A DNA stretch of 45,358 nucleotides from Streptomyces adustus (GCF_009377175.1 NZ_VJZD01000053.1:1-45358); one strand, 5' to 3'; shown: positions 17,400 to 26,163, counted from the first letter of the stretch. Made by a program: numbers and translations. The notes: a model not told the origin generated them from the letters alone.

Positions 17400-17646
17400 G
17401 CGCTCGCCCGTCCCTCGTCGTCGTCAGTGGTCGTTGGAATGTGCGTCCACGCATGGTAACGATGTGCGCTGAGGGGAAGTGCCGCGGACTGCACTACAAG
17501 ATCGGGGAGTGCCGGCAGGCCGGACCCCTATCTGCCGATATAGAAGAGAACCTTCGATCTAGGTTCACAAAGGCGCACTCTGCGAGCGTATCGGCCGGGA
17601 TGTCTGCGCGTGATTAATGCGGACGCCTCCGGTCGCCCCGGCCACG

Positions 17647-17661
17647 TACCCTCTTCTGTTG
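17647..17661 (+). promoter_or_regulatory. Likely -10 element of a leaderless CCA-adding enzyme transcript
   Basis: TACCCT at 17647-17652 fits the TANNNT pattern and ends eight bases before the GTG at 17661. No ribosome binding site lies between. This is the spacing seen for leaderless Streptomyces messages. No convincing -35 was found. Confidence 0.45.
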
Positions 17662-19103
17662 TGCCGAACGCCAACGAAGACACCTCCAGCGCCCTGAGCC
17701 AGGGGCAGCACCACGCGGTCAGTGAACTGCTGCGGGTCGCTCCTGTCGCCGATGAGCTCGCCCACCGTTTCCAGGAGGCCGGGTTCTCCCTCGCCCTGGT
17801 CGGCGGGTCGGTCCGGGACGCGCTGCTAGGCCGGCTCGGCAACGATCTGGACTTCACGACCGACGCCCGTCCCGAGGACGTACTGAAGATCGTCCGGCCC
17901 TGGGCGGACGCCCTGTGGGAGGTCGGGATCGCGTTCGGCACGGTCGGGGCGCAGAAGGACGGCTACCAGATCGAGGTGACCACCTACCGCTCCGAGGCGT
18001 ACGACCGGACCTCGCGCAAGCCCGAGGTCTCCTACGGCGACTCCATCGAGGAGGATCTCGTCCGCCGTGACTTCACGGTGAACGCGATGGCCGTGGCGCT
18101 GCCGGCGAAGGAGTTCATCGATCCGCACGGCGGCCGTGCCGACCTCGCGGCCCGCGTGCTGCGCACTCCGGGCACTCCGCAGGACTCCTTCTCCGACGAC
18201 CCGCTGCGGATGATGCGGGCCGCGCGCTTCGCGGCCCAGCTCGACTTCGAGGTCGCCCCCGAGGTCGTCGCCGCGATGAAGGAGATGGCCGACCGGATCG
18301 AGATCGTCTCGGCCGAGCGGGTGCGGGACGAGCTGAACAAGCTCATCCTGTCCGCGCACCCGCGCAAGGGGCTGAGCCTGCTCGTCGACACGGGGCTGGC
18401 CGATCATGTGCTTCCCGAGCTTCCGGCGCTGCGTCTGGAGAGTGACGAGCACCACCGGCACAAGGACGTCTACGAGCACACCCTGATCGTCCTGGAGCAG
18501 GCGATCGCGCTGGAGGCGGACGGTCCCGACCTCACCCTCCGGCTGGCCGCGCTGCTGCACGACATCGGCAAACCGCGTACGCGGCGTTTCGAGACGGACG
18601 GCCGGGTCTCGTTCCACCACCACGAAGTGGTCGGGGCGAAGATGACCAAGAAGCGCATGACCGCGCTCAAGTACTCCAACGAGCTGGTGAAAGACGTCTC
18701 ACGGCTGGTTGAACTCCATCTGCGCTTCCACGGCTACGGCACCGGAGAGTGGACGGACTCGGCCGTCCGCCGCTATGTCCGGGACGCCGGCCCTCTTCTC
18801 GATCGCCTGCACAAGCTGACCCGCTCGGACTGCACCACGCGGAACAAGCGCCGGGCAGCCGCGCTGTCGCGGGCCTACGACGGCCTGGAGGAGCGCATCG
18901 AGCAGCTGAAGGAGCAGGAGGAGCTGGACTCCATCCGGCCCGACCTCGACGGCAACCAGATCATGGAGATCCTGGGCGTGGGTCCCGGCCCGGCCGTCGG
19001 GCAGGCGTACAAGCATCTCCTGGAGCTTCGGCTGGAGCACGGGCCGATGGAGTTCGACGCGGCGGTGGCGGCGCTCAAGGAGTGGTGGGCCGAGCAGAGC
19101 TGA
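17661..19103 (+). CDS. pcnA: CCA tRNA nucleotidyltransferase with HD domain
   Basis: The 480-residue enzyme adds or repairs the 3' CCA end of tRNAs. The nucleotidyltransferase domain has the class II signature LALVGGSVRDALLGRLGNDL (about 48-67), then DFTTDARPEDV, with RRDFTVNAMA and the PLRMMRAARFAAQL helix. A C-terminal HD domain follows (LLHDIGKPRTRRF). I prefer the GTG at 17661 (MPNANEDTSSALSQ) over the frame start at 17610 because a likely -10 element lies between them. It is divergent from the DUF6049-like gene and convergent with the next gene, separated by two parS-centred palindromes. Adjacency to the murJ cluster is shared with mycobacterial pcnA. Confidence 0.93.
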   Translation: MPNANEDTSSALSQGQHHAVSELLRVAPVADELAHRFQEAGFSLALVGGSVRDALLGRLGNDLDFTTDARPEDVLKIVRPWADALWEVGIAFGTVGAQKDGYQIEVTTYRSEAYDRTSRKPEVSYGDSIEEDLVRRDFTVNAMAVALPAKEFIDPHGGRADLAARVLRTPGTPQDSFSDDPLRMMRAARFAAQLDFEVAPEVVAAMKEMADRIEIVSAERVRDELNKLILSAHPRKGLSLLVDTGLADHVLPELPALRLESDEHHRHKDVYEHTLIVLEQAIALEADGPDLTLRLAALLHDIGKPRTRRFETDGRVSFHHHEVVGAKMTKKRMTALKYSNELVKDVSRLVELHLRFHGYGTGEWTDSAVRRYVRDAGPLLDRLHKLTRSDCTTRNKRRAAALSRAYDGLEERIEQLKEQEELDSIRPDLDGNQIMEILGVGPGPAVGQAYKHLLELRLEHGPMEFDAAVAALKEWWAEQS

Positions 19104-19140
19104 CCGCGCGCGGAGCGTCAGCAGAGCTGACGGTGTGCGA

Positions 19141-19176
19141 AACGGGGGCATGTTTCACGTGAAACATGCCCCCGTT
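19141..19176. terminator. 36-bp perfect palindrome with parS at its centre
   Basis: A perfect 36-bp inverted repeat with no spacer, AACGGGGGCA outward from each side, centred on an exact parS. It lies in the gap between convergent genes. As RNA it would fold into a GC-rich hairpin on either strand, so it can act as a bidirectional terminator as well as a ParB site. Confidence 0.75.
19152..19165. other. parS (first of a doublet, within palindrome)
   Basis: An exact GTTTCACGTGAAAC at the centre of the 36-bp palindrome, 45 bp from the next parS. Confidence 0.95.
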
Positions 19177-19180
19177 CTGT

Positions 19181-19226
19181 ATGAGGCAGGGGCGGTGTTT
19201 CACGTGAAACACCGCCCCTGCCTCAT
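19181..19226. terminator. 46-bp perfect palindrome with parS at its centre
   Basis: A perfect 46-bp inverted repeat (arms begin ATGAGGCAGGGGCGG) centred on another parS, only four bases from the preceding palindrome and 14 bases past the stop of the minus-strand gene that follows. A bidirectional terminator role is inferred from its placement between convergent genes. Confidence 0.75.
19197..19210. other. parS (second of a doublet, within palindrome)
   Basis: An exact GTTTCACGTGAAAC at the centre of the 46-bp palindrome. Confidence 0.95.
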
Positions 19227-19240
19227 GCCCCCCAAGTGCC

Positions 19241-19723
19241 TTACTTGATTTCGCTCAGGCAGAGAACGACGTCGTGGCCGCCGCCGGACTGGATGTAGGA
19301 GACCGTCGCCTCCGTGACTGCCTCGCACTTCTTGTCGTCACTGGTGTCGTCGAACTTCTTGACGACCTTGTACTGGGCGTCGCTGGAGGAGCAGTCGACC
19401 TCGTTGAGGTCGGCGTTGCTGTCCGAGCCGTCGTTGTGCATGCAGGCGCCCACCGAGGTGGTCTCCGCGTCGGTCTCGCTGGCCCAGAAGCCGATGCCGA
19501 ACTTGATGAGACCGATGATGACGGCGACGACGATCACGCCGACTATGCGCATGACCTTCTTGCCGGCGCTCTTGGCTGGAGCGGCCGGAGGCGGAACCGG
19601 AGCGCCACCCTGGTTGGGGAACGGAGCGTAGGGAGCTCCCTGCGGCGGGACCGGCTGCTGCCCCGCGGGCGGGGGAGGCGTCTGGGCGTACGGGTTCTGG
19701 CCCTGCGGCGGCGGAGTTGTCAC
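19241..19723 (-). CDS. Proline-rich single-pass membrane protein, LppU-like
   Basis: The 160-residue protein has a Pro/Gln/Gly-rich cytoplasmic N-terminus (MTTPPPQGQNPYAQTPPPPA), one membrane segment (MRIVGVIVVAVIIGLIKFGI, about 58-77) and an extracytoplasmic domain of ~80 residues with four cysteines that could make two disulfides. This architecture is common in actinobacteria and resembles proteins annotated as LppU or septum-linked; no enzymatic motif is visible. It starts with GTG. The low-complexity proline region often mediates protein contacts. The gene is alone between the parS palindromes and the MFS gene. Function unknown. Confidence 0.75.
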   Translation of the reverse strand: MTTPPPQGQNPYAQTPPPPAGQQPVPPQGAPYAPFPNQGGAPVPPPAAPAKSAGKKVMRIVGVIVVAVIIGLIKFGIGFWASETDAETTSVGACMHNDGSDSNADLNEVDCSSSDAQYKVVKKFDDTSDDKKCEAVTEATVSYIQSGGGHDVVLCLSEIK

Positions 19724-19839
19724 GGTGGAAGTCCCCCTAGGACATGGATGTGCTGATCAGAAGTAAGACCCAGGTAAGTTACCGGGCCCCACTGGTGACT
19801 TTGCTCTCTCGAGGGGACTCTGTGGCTTTGATGTGACAC

Positions 19840-21102
19840 TTACCGGTGCTCAAAGCGGGCCATAGCCAGCGCAACCGCGCCGTAGACCGCCGCCACGAAC
19901 ACCACCAGTGCCACCGAGCGGCCGTCCGGGGGGAGCATCACGGCGGCCACCGCGGCGGCACCGACGAAGGCGACGTTGAAGAGGACGTCGTACAAGGAGA
20001 AGACCCGGCCACGGAAGCCGTCGTCGACGGAGGACTGCACGACCGTGTCCGTGGCGATCTTGGCCCCCTGGGTGACGAGGCCGAGGACGAACGCGGCGAT
20101 GAACAGGGCGACTTCGGTGAAGGACAGGAACAGGGCGAGCTCCAGAACGGCAGCGGCCGCCGAGCAGACGACGATCCAACGGCCCGGCCCGAGCCGGCCC
20201 ACCGCCGACGGTGTCACCACGGCCGCCGCGAAGAAACCCGCTCCGGAGACGGCCACCGCGAGGCCCAGCAGCGCCAGCCCCTCATTCGAGTCGGACGACC
20301 AGGCGTACCGGCAGAGCATCAGGACCATGACGGTCAGGGCGCCGTAGCAGAACCGCATCAGCGTCATCGAGGCCAGCGCCCAGGCGGCCTCCCTCCTGCG
20401 TGGTTCGGCGAGATGCCGTACACCGGCCGCGAGCCCGTGGGCGGTGCCGCTCAGCGCCGCCGTCAGCCTGGGGTGCACCAACGCGCTGTCGGGGCCCAGC
20501 AGATGGGGTGGCATCCGCAGCGACGCGAGGGCCGCGCACAGATACAGCGTGGCGCCCAGCAGCACCACGGCGGCATCGGAGTCCGAGACCACCAGCCGGA
20601 CGGCGAAGGCGAGGCCGCCGCCTGCGGTCGCGGCCAGCGTTCCGGCGGTCGGGGAGAGCGAGTTGGCCATCACCAGACGTTCGGTGTCCACCACACGGGG
20701 CAGCGCGGCGGACAGTCCCGCGAGGACGAAGCGGTTGACGGCGGTGACGCACAGGGCGGAGACGTAGAAGAGCCAGTCCGGGACACGGCCGACCATCAGG
20801 GCCGCAGTCACCGTGGCCAGCAGGGTGCGCAGCAGATTGCCGTACAGCAGGACCTGACGTCGGCGCCAGCGGTCCAGCAGAACACCGGCGAAGGGGCCCA
20901 CCAGGGAGTACGGCAGCAGGAGCACCGCCATCGCGGAGGCGATCGCGGACGCCGAGGTCTGCTTCTCCGGTGAGAAGACGACATAGGTGGCGAGGCCCAC
21001 CTGGAAGACTCCGTCGGCTCCCTGGGAGAGCAACCTCACGCCCAGCAGGCGCCGGAAGTTCCCGAAGCGCAGCAGGACGCGCAGATCGCGGACGACGGAC
21101 AT
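19840..21102 (-). CDS. MFS transporter
   Basis: The 420-residue polytopic membrane protein has about 12 hydrophobic segments and the major-facilitator loop motif between helices 2 and 3 (GPFAGVLLDRWRRRQVLLYG). Overall it resembles the MFS_3 group of drug or metabolite exporters. A second gene-half motif is seen at ATDTVVQSSVDDGFRGRVFS. Substrate unknown. I start at ATG 21102 (MSVVRDLRVLLRF), which has GAGG about 10 bases upstream; an in-frame GTG at 21117 has no ribosome site. It lies downstream of ino1 and padR on the same strand, but a strong hairpin separates it from ino1, so it is probably transcribed on its own. Confidence 0.88.
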   Translation of the reverse strand: MSVVRDLRVLLRFGNFRRLLGVRLLSQGADGVFQVGLATYVVFSPEKQTSASAIASAMAVLLLPYSLVGPFAGVLLDRWRRRQVLLYGNLLRTLLATVTAALMVGRVPDWLFYVSALCVTAVNRFVLAGLSAALPRVVDTERLVMANSLSPTAGTLAATAGGGLAFAVRLVVSDSDAAVVLLGATLYLCAALASLRMPPHLLGPDSALVHPRLTAALSGTAHGLAAGVRHLAEPRRREAAWALASMTLMRFCYGALTVMVLMLCRYAWSSDSNEGLALLGLAVAVSGAGFFAAAVVTPSAVGRLGPGRWIVVCSAAAAVLELALFLSFTEVALFIAAFVLGLVTQGAKIATDTVVQSSVDDGFRGRVFSLYDVLFNVAFVGAAAVAAVMLPPDGRSVALVVFVAAVYGAVALAMARFEHR

Positions 21103-21125
21103 GGGGCACAGCCTCACATATGGCG

Positions 21126-21159
21126 GAGGGTCCCCGGGTCGTGCGACCCGGGGACCCTC
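21126..21159 (-). terminator. Terminator after ino1
   Basis: Two 16-base arms (left arm GAGGGTCCCCGGGTCG) pair perfectly around a two-base centre. It sits 69 bases past the ino1 stop and upstream of the MFS gene, so it should end the padR-ino1 transcript. Confidence 0.85.
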
Positions 21160-21228
21160 AACCGCCCTGGCAGGAGCAGTGTCAGCGTCGCGGCGTGATG
21201 CCCGGCCGACGCTCGGCGCTCGGTCTCC

Positions 21229-22311
21229 CTAGCGCTCGACCTCGCCCTTGATGAACTTCTCGACGTTGGCGAAGGCCTCGTCGTCGAAGTACTGGACCGG
21301 CGGGGACTTCATGAAGTACGAGGAGGCCGACAGGATCGGGCCACCGATGCCGCGGTCCTTGGCGATCTTGGCAGCGCGCAGGGCGTCGATGATGACACCG
21401 GCCGAGTTCGGGGAGTCCCAGACCTCGAGCTTGTACTCCAGGTTCAGGGGAACGTCGCCGAAGGCACGACCCTCGAGGCGGACGTACGCCCACTTGCGGT
21501 CGTCCAGCCAGGCCACGTAGTCCGACGGACCGATGTGGACGTTCTTCTCGCCCAGGTCGCGGTCGGGGATCTGCGAGGTGACGGCCTGCGTCTTCGAGAT
21601 CTTCTTCGACTCGAGGCGGTCGCGCTCCAGCATGTTCTTGAAGTCCATGTTGCCGCCGACGTTGAGCTGCATGGTGCGCTCAAGACGGACACCGCGGTCC
21701 TCAAACAGCTTCGCCATCACGCGGTGCGTGATGGTCGCGCCGACCTGCGACTTGATGTCGTCGCCGACGATCGGCACGCCCGCCTCGGTGAACTTGTCCG
21801 CCCACTCCTTGGTGCCGGCGATGAAGACCGGGAGGGCGTTGACGAAGGCGACCTTGGCGTCGATGGCGCACTGGGCGTAGAACTTCGCCGCGTCCTCGGA
21901 ACCGACGGGCAGGTAGCAGACGAGAACGTCGACCTGCTGGTCCTTGAGGATCTGGACGACGTCGACCGGCGCCTCGGTGGACTCCTCGATGGTCTGGCGG
22001 TAGTACTTGCCGAGACCGTCCAGGGTGTGACCGCGCTGGACCGTGATGCCCTTGTTCGGGACGTCGCAGATCTTGATGGTGTTGTTCTCGCTGGCGCCGA
22101 TGGCGTCGGAGAGGTCGAGGCCGACCTTCTTGGCGTCGACGTCGAAGGCGGCGACGAACTCGACGTCACCGACGTGGTAGTCGCCGAACTGCACGTGCAT
22201 CAGGCCCGGGACCTTGGACGCCGGGTCGGCGTCCTTGTAGTACTCGACGCCCTGCACCAGCGATGCAGCGCAGTTGCCCACGCCGACGATGGCTACGCGA
22301 ACCGAACCCAT
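21229..22311 (-). CDS. ino1: Inositol-1-phosphate synthase
   Basis: The 360-residue NAD-dependent enzyme turns glucose 6-phosphate into L-myo-inositol 1-phosphate, the entry to phosphatidylinositol and, in actinobacteria, mycothiol. The NAD loop is [20 protein letters not shown]. Conserved motifs include [36 protein letters not shown] and [12 protein letters not shown], typical of the actinobacterial/archaeal form. ATG 22311 is chosen because the Rossmann motif starts directly after it and GGGAGC precedes it; an open frame upstream to 22494 overlaps padR. Only 43 bases separate it from padR, so PadR probably controls it in an operon. The ino1-padR pair also occurs in mycobacteria. Confidence 0.95.
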   Translation of the reverse strand: MGSVRVAIVGVGNCAASLVQGVEYYKDADPASKVPGLMHVQFGDYHVGDVEFVAAFDVDAKKVGLDLSDAIGASENNTIKICDVPNKGITVQRGHTLDGLGKYYRQTIEESTEAPVDVVQILKDQQVDVLVCYLPVGSEDAAKFYAQCAIDAKVAFVNALPVFIAGTKEWADKFTEAGVPIVGDDIKSQVGATITHRVMAKLFEDRGVRLERTMQLNVGGNMDFKNMLERDRLESKKISKTQAVTSQIPDRDLGEKNVHIGPSDYVAWLDDRKWAYVRLEGRAFGDVPLNLEYKLEVWDSPNSAGVIIDALRAAKIAKDRGIGGPILSASSYFMKSPPVQYFDDEAFANVEKFIKGEVER

Positions 22312-22354
22312 TCCGGTTGCTCCCTGTGTGTACGAGTGAGGCCCTGAATGGGAC

Positions 22355-23038
22355 TCACGTGGCGGTGTCGTCGGGCGTATCCGGCCGGGGGTCGACCCCC
22401 GGCCGGGGCAGGCCGCCCGTCGCTCCAGATGTGTTGTCCTGCTGAGCGGGCCCCCCGGGGGCGGAACCTTTGAGGTCCCGCCCGGCCCGCTCACTCTCGA
22501 TGAGCTCGTTCAGCCAGCGCACTTCGCGCTCCACGGACTCCATTCCATGGCGCTGGAGCTCAAGCGTGTAGTCGTCGAGGCGCTCCCGGGTGCGCGCCAG
22601 GGAGGCGCGCATCTTCTCGAGACGCTCCTCCAGCCGGCTGCGGCGACCCTCCAGTACGCGCATGCGTACGTCGCGTGACGTCTGCCCGAAGAAGGCGAAG
22701 CGAGCGGCGAAGTGTTCGTCCTCGTACGCGTCGGGGCCGGTCTGCGAGAGCAGTTCCTCGAAGTGTTCCTTACCCTCCGCCGTCAACCGGTAGACGATCT
22801 TGGCGCGACGCCCCGCGAGGGAAGCGGCGAGGGCGTCCTCGGGCGCATGGCCCGTCTCCTCGATCAACCAGCCGTTGGTGACCAGCGTCTTGAGACAGGG
22901 GTACAGCGTTCCGTAGCTGAACGCCCGGAACACACCGAGTGACGTATTGAGTCGTTTGCGCAGCTCATAGCCGTGCATCGGGGATTCGCGGAGCAGGCCG
23001 AGTACGGCGAACTCGAGGATCCCGGAACGCCGGCTCAT
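22355..23038 (-). CDS. PadR-family transcriptional regulator
   Basis: The 227-residue regulator has the winged-helix domain of the PadR family: [20 protein letters not shown] and [20 protein letters not shown] in the first 60 residues, with the Gly-Tyr-Glu-Leu motif. A helical, Arg/Glu-rich middle follows ([20 protein letters not shown]), probably the dimer coiled coil, and then a low-complexity tail. PadR proteins usually repress and dissociate on binding a small ligand. A 31-bp palindrome of PadR type (ATGT...ACAT core) lies 47-77 bases upstream, which predicts autoregulation and control of the downstream ino1. The ligand is unknown. Confidence 0.9.
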   Translation of the reverse strand: MSRRSGILEFAVLGLLRESPMHGYELRKRLNTSLGVFRAFSYGTLYPCLKTLVTNGWLIEETGHAPEDALAASLAGRRAKIVYRLTAEGKEHFEELLSQTGPDAYEDEHFAARFAFFGQTSRDVRMRVLEGRRSRLEERLEKMRASLARTRERLDDYTLELQRHGMESVEREVRWLNELIESERAGRDLKGSAPGGPAQQDNTSGATGGLPRPGVDPRPDTPDDTAT

Positions 23039-23084
23039 CGTCGCCTCCTCTCTGCCGCGGACGGGCCGTGACGGTGTCTATGTC

Positions 23085-23115
23085 GTGCTGATGTATCGAC
23101 TCGATACATCAGCAC
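23085..23115. promoter_or_regulatory. PadR operator upstream of padR-ino1
   Basis: Two perfect 15-base arms (left GTGCTGATGTATCGA) surround a single C. The core ATGTATCGA-C-TCGATACAT has the ATGT/ACAT ends expected of PadR sites. It lies 47 bases upstream of padR and about 300 from the PBP gene, so control of padR-ino1 is the likely function. Confidence 0.8.
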
Positions 23116-23239
23116 GATAGAACGGCCTTCCTCCTGGGACAAGGGGAGGGATGGTGAACGGGATCACATCGCAGATTCGTTGTGTGCAAGTTGCCTGATT
23201 TGGGGTGAACTTCGGAGCTCGGCGGGTTTTGGCGGTGCG

Positions 23240-23245
23240 TAGTCT
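23240..23245 (+). promoter_or_regulatory. Candidate -10 element before the upstream ORF of the PBP gene
   Basis: TAGTCT lies seven bases before the ATG at 23253, with no ribosome binding site between, a pattern compatible with leaderless transcription. No clear -35 is visible. Confidence 0.4.
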
Positions 23246-23252
23246 GTGCGCC

Positions 23253-23405
23253 ATGCACACCACCGGGAACCGAGTGACGCCTGGGGACGTCCTCGTCCTC
23301 GGTGCAGTACGGGTGAATGCGAGACCGACCACATCCGTACTTCGGGGGGACCGGAAACCAGCCGCCGTTTCCAGGCGCGCAAAGGTGCGCCTGCCCGAGG
23401 AGTAA
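23253..23405 (+). CDS. Candidate upstream ORF (50 aa) before the PBP gene
   Basis: A 50-codon frame begins MHTTGNRVTPGDVLVLGAVR and ends 7 bases before the PBP start. Its last codons GAG GAG form the PBP ribosome binding site (GAGGAG, 10 bases before ATG 23413), so translating it could couple to or modulate PBP synthesis. Third-position GC is only moderate (about two thirds), weaker than in the surrounding genes, so it may be chance. I see no match to a known leader-peptide family. The divergent region from 23039 to 23252 holds the PadR operator and otherwise no gene I can support. Confidence 0.35.
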   Translation: MHTTGNRVTPGDVLVLGAVRVNARPTTSVLRGDRKPAAVSRRAKVRLPEE

Positions 23406-23412
23406 TCGTTCG

Positions 23413-26118
23413 ATGAGCGAGCACCGTCGCAAACCGCCGCAGCCGCAGGGAGGCGGACGCGCCGCGACCCGACGTGGTCAGTCCGGTCCGTCCTCCGGTC
23501 GCCGCGCGGCACCGCGAGGCGCCACCGGGTCTCTGTCCGATTCGTACGGGTCGGATTCCTATGAGCCGGACGGCGCCGAGTCGTCGTACGGCAGCCGTGC
23601 CGAGGCCCGACGCGCGGCACAGAGAGGTGGAGGCCGCCGCAGAGTGGCCGACAACGGCCCCGGAAGCCGCCAAGGCGGTTCCGCCGGCCCTGGACGAGGC
23701 AGGGGGCGTGCGACCGCGCCCGGCAAGAAGCGCCTCATCGACTATCCGCGCTTCGGCAAGGACGGCTGGCGCCGTTGGATGCCGTCCTGGAAGCTTGTGT
23801 CCGGCCTGTGCATCGGCTTCGTGGGCAGCCTGGTGGTCGTCGCGGGTGTCGGGTACGCCATGGTGAGCGTGCCGAACGTCGCGGACACCGCGACGGCCCA
23901 GAACAACGTCTACTACTGGTCCGACGGCTCGCAGATGGTCGCCACGGGCGGTGAGACCAACCGCCAGATCATCAACCTGTCGCAGATCCCCAAGGCGATG
24001 CAGTACGCCGTGATCTCGCAGGAGAACAAGACCTTCTACACCGACAGCGGCATCGACCCCAAGGGCATCGCCCGCGCCGTGCTGAACATGGCGAGCGGCG
24101 GTCAGACCCAGGGTGGATCCACCATCACCCAGCAGTACGTGAAGAACGCGCGCCTCGACGACCAGTCGCAGACCGTCACGCGCAAGTTCAAGGAGATCTT
24201 CATCTCCATAAAGGTGGGCGCCACGGTCAAGAAGGACGACATCATGGCGGGCTACCTGAACTCCGCGTACTACGGGCGAAACGCCTACGGAATCCAGGCC
24301 GCCGCCCGTGCGTACTTCAACAAGGACGCCATCAAGCTGGACCCGGGCGAGTGCGCCTTCCTGGCGGCGATGCTCAAGGGCGCCACGTACTACGACCCCG
24401 CCGGCGGTGTCACCTACGACACGACCGCCACGGCCGACGCGAACAGCAAGCGGGCCCTGCGCCAGATGCAGGACACCCTCGACAAGATGGTCGAGTACGG
24501 CCACCTAGACCCCAAGGTCCGGGCGCAGTACACGAGGATGCCCGACTGGAAGAACCCGCGCTCGAACACCCAGCTCGGCGGCCAGGTCGGCTATCTCGTC
24601 GACCTCGCCAACAGCTACCTGGTGACCCACAGCGACGAGACCGGGATCACCCAGAAGAAGCTCACGCAGGGCGGTTACTCGATCCGCACGACCTTCGACA
24701 AGAACAAGGTCAAGGCCCTCCAGGCGGCTGTCTCCAAGGTCCAGAAGGCGAGCATCAAGCCCAAGGAGCGCCCGGAGACCGACACCCACGTCCAGTTCGG
24801 CGGGGCGTCCGTGGATCCGGCGACCGGTGCCATCAAGGCCATCTACGGCGGTGAGGACGCGACCAAGCACTTCACCGACAACGCCGACACCACCGGTGCC
24901 CAGGTCGGCTCCACGTTCAAGCCGTTCGTGCTCGCCGCGGCGATGAAGTGGGGCGTCCGGGATCCCAAGGGTCTGGCGTCGCAGGCGCAGGACGAGCGCA
25001 CCATCCCCTCTCCGAAGAGCCTGTTCAGCGGTCAGAACAAGCTCAAGATCAAGGAGTACAACGGGGAGGTCTGGAAGAACGAGAAGGGCGAGGAGTGGCT
25101 TCAGACCAACGACGGCAACGCCTCGTACGGTGCCGCGCCCAAGTACCAGATCGATCTTCGTGAGGCGATGCGGGAGTCGGTCAACTCCGCCTTCGTCCAG
25201 CTCGGCATGGATGTCGGTCTGGACAAGGTGAAGGAGTCGGCCATGGACGCGGGTCTGCTGGAGTCCAGCCTGACCGGCACCAGCTTCCCGTCCTTCTCCA
25301 TCGGCATCTCCGACCCCAGCGCCATCCGGATGGCGGGCGCGTACGCCACCTTCGCGGCCAGCGGCCAGCAGCGGAGCCCGTACTCCGTGCAGTCGGTGAC
25401 CAGCAAGGACGGCCCGGTCTACACGCACAAGGTCAAGTCCGAAGAGGCCTTCACCCCGGCGGTCGCCGACAACGTCACCGACGTCCTGAAGACCGTGGTC
25501 GAGAAGGGCACGGGTACCAACGCCCAGCTGCCCGGCCGCGATGTGGCGGGCAAGACCGGTACCACCGACGGCAACAAGTCGGCCTGGTTCGTCGGCTACA
25601 CCCCGCAGCTGTCCACGTCGATCACGATGTTCCGGTACGACGACGACGAGACCAAGAAGAACCGCACGTTCCTCGAGATGTACGGAACGGGCGGCCAGAA
25701 GAAGATCCACGGTGCGTCGTTCCCGGCCCAGATCTGGCACGACTACATGGCGGAGGCGCTGAAGGGCGAGGAGGCGGAGAAGTTCCCGACTCCCGAGCCC
25801 ATCGGTGAGGTCGTCAACGCGGCGCCCTCGCCGTCCCCGACGCCCTCGGCCACCGAGAGCGAGGAGGCGAGCCCGAGCCCGACGCCTTCGGAGACGCTGA
25901 CCAGCCCGTCTCCCTCGGCGAGCGAGACCTGCCGGTTCACCCGGCTCTGCAACAACGGCAACGGTGGCAACAACGGCGGCACCACCGACGCCGGCACCAC
26001 CGACGGCGGCACCACGGACGGCGGGGTGACCTCGTCGCCGACGGCCACGGACACGGCCGACACCTCAAGAGGCAATGCCAACGGCAATGGCGGCATCTTC
26101 GGAGGATCGACCGGATAG
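23413..26118 (+). CDS. Class A penicillin-binding protein (bifunctional PBP)
   Basis: This 901-residue enzyme both polymerises glycan strands and cross-links peptides. A basic, Gly/Arg-rich cytoplasmic region (1-126) precedes one membrane segment (about 127-150). The GT51 domain holds SQENKTFYTDSGIDPKGIAR with the catalytic Glu near 204 and GGSTITQQYVKNA. The transpeptidase has S500-T-F-K503, S589-V-N591 and K714-T-G-T717. After ~790 comes a Pro/Ser/Thr-rich tail with repeated TTDGG-type motifs. ATG 23413 has GAGGAG upstream. It corresponds in position to ponA1 of mycobacteria (near ino1/padR and rpsF). The GT motif has Asn where most family members have Asp after the Glu, and Asp/Ser for the usual His. 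Confidence 0.93.
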   Translation: MSEHRRKPPQPQGGGRAATRRGQSGPSSGRRAAPRGATGSLSDSYGSDSYEPDGAESSYGSRAEARRAAQRGGGRRRVADNGPGSRQGGSAGPGRGRGRATAPGKKRLIDYPRFGKDGWRRWMPSWKLVSGLCIGFVGSLVVVAGVGYAMVSVPNVADTATAQNNVYYWSDGSQMVATGGETNRQIINLSQIPKAMQYAVISQENKTFYTDSGIDPKGIARAVLNMASGGQTQGGSTITQQYVKNARLDDQSQTVTRKFKEIFISIKVGATVKKDDIMAGYLNSAYYGRNAYGIQAAARAYFNKDAIKLDPGECAFLAAMLKGATYYDPAGGVTYDTTATADANSKRALRQMQDTLDKMVEYGHLDPKVRAQYTRMPDWKNPRSNTQLGGQVGYLVDLANSYLVTHSDETGITQKKLTQGGYSIRTTFDKNKVKALQAAVSKVQKASIKPKERPETDTHVQFGGASVDPATGAIKAIYGGEDATKHFTDNADTTGAQVGSTFKPFVLAAAMKWGVRDPKGLASQAQDERTIPSPKSLFSGQNKLKIKEYNGEVWKNEKGEEWLQTNDGNASYGAAPKYQIDLREAMRESVNSAFVQLGMDVGLDKVKESAMDAGLLESSLTGTSFPSFSIGISDPSAIRMAGAYATFAASGQQRSPYSVQSVTSKDGPVYTHKVKSEEAFTPAVADNVTDVLKTVVEKGTGTNAQLPGRDVAGKTGTTDGNKSAWFVGYTPQLSTSITMFRYDDDETKKNRTFLEMYGTGGQKKIHGASFPAQIWHDYMAEALKGEEAEKFPTPEPIGEVVNAAPSPSPTPSATESEEASPSPTPSETLTSPSPSASETCRFTRLCNNGNGGNNGGTTDAGTTDGGTTDGGVTSSPTATDTADTSRGNANGNGGIFGGSTG

Positions 26119-26141
26119 TCGCGCACATCCCCGGCGTGGGT

Positions 26142-26155
26142 GTTTCACGTGAAAC
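26142..26155. other. parS (doublet, first) after the PBP gene
   Basis: An exact GTTTCACGTGAAAC 23 bases past the PBP stop; the next parS begins 22 bases further on. Confidence 0.95.
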
Positions 26156-26163
26156 GCCCGAAT

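Noticed and set aside
19141..19226. CRISPR array or REP-like repeats at the paired palindromes
   Set aside because: There are only two units, each with different arms and no spacers. The shared part is the parS core.
25972..26034. Tandem repeat at the PBP C-terminus as a separate repeat locus
   Set aside because: It is a short coding run of TTDGG-like motifs within the low-complexity tail of the PBP, without exact long copies.
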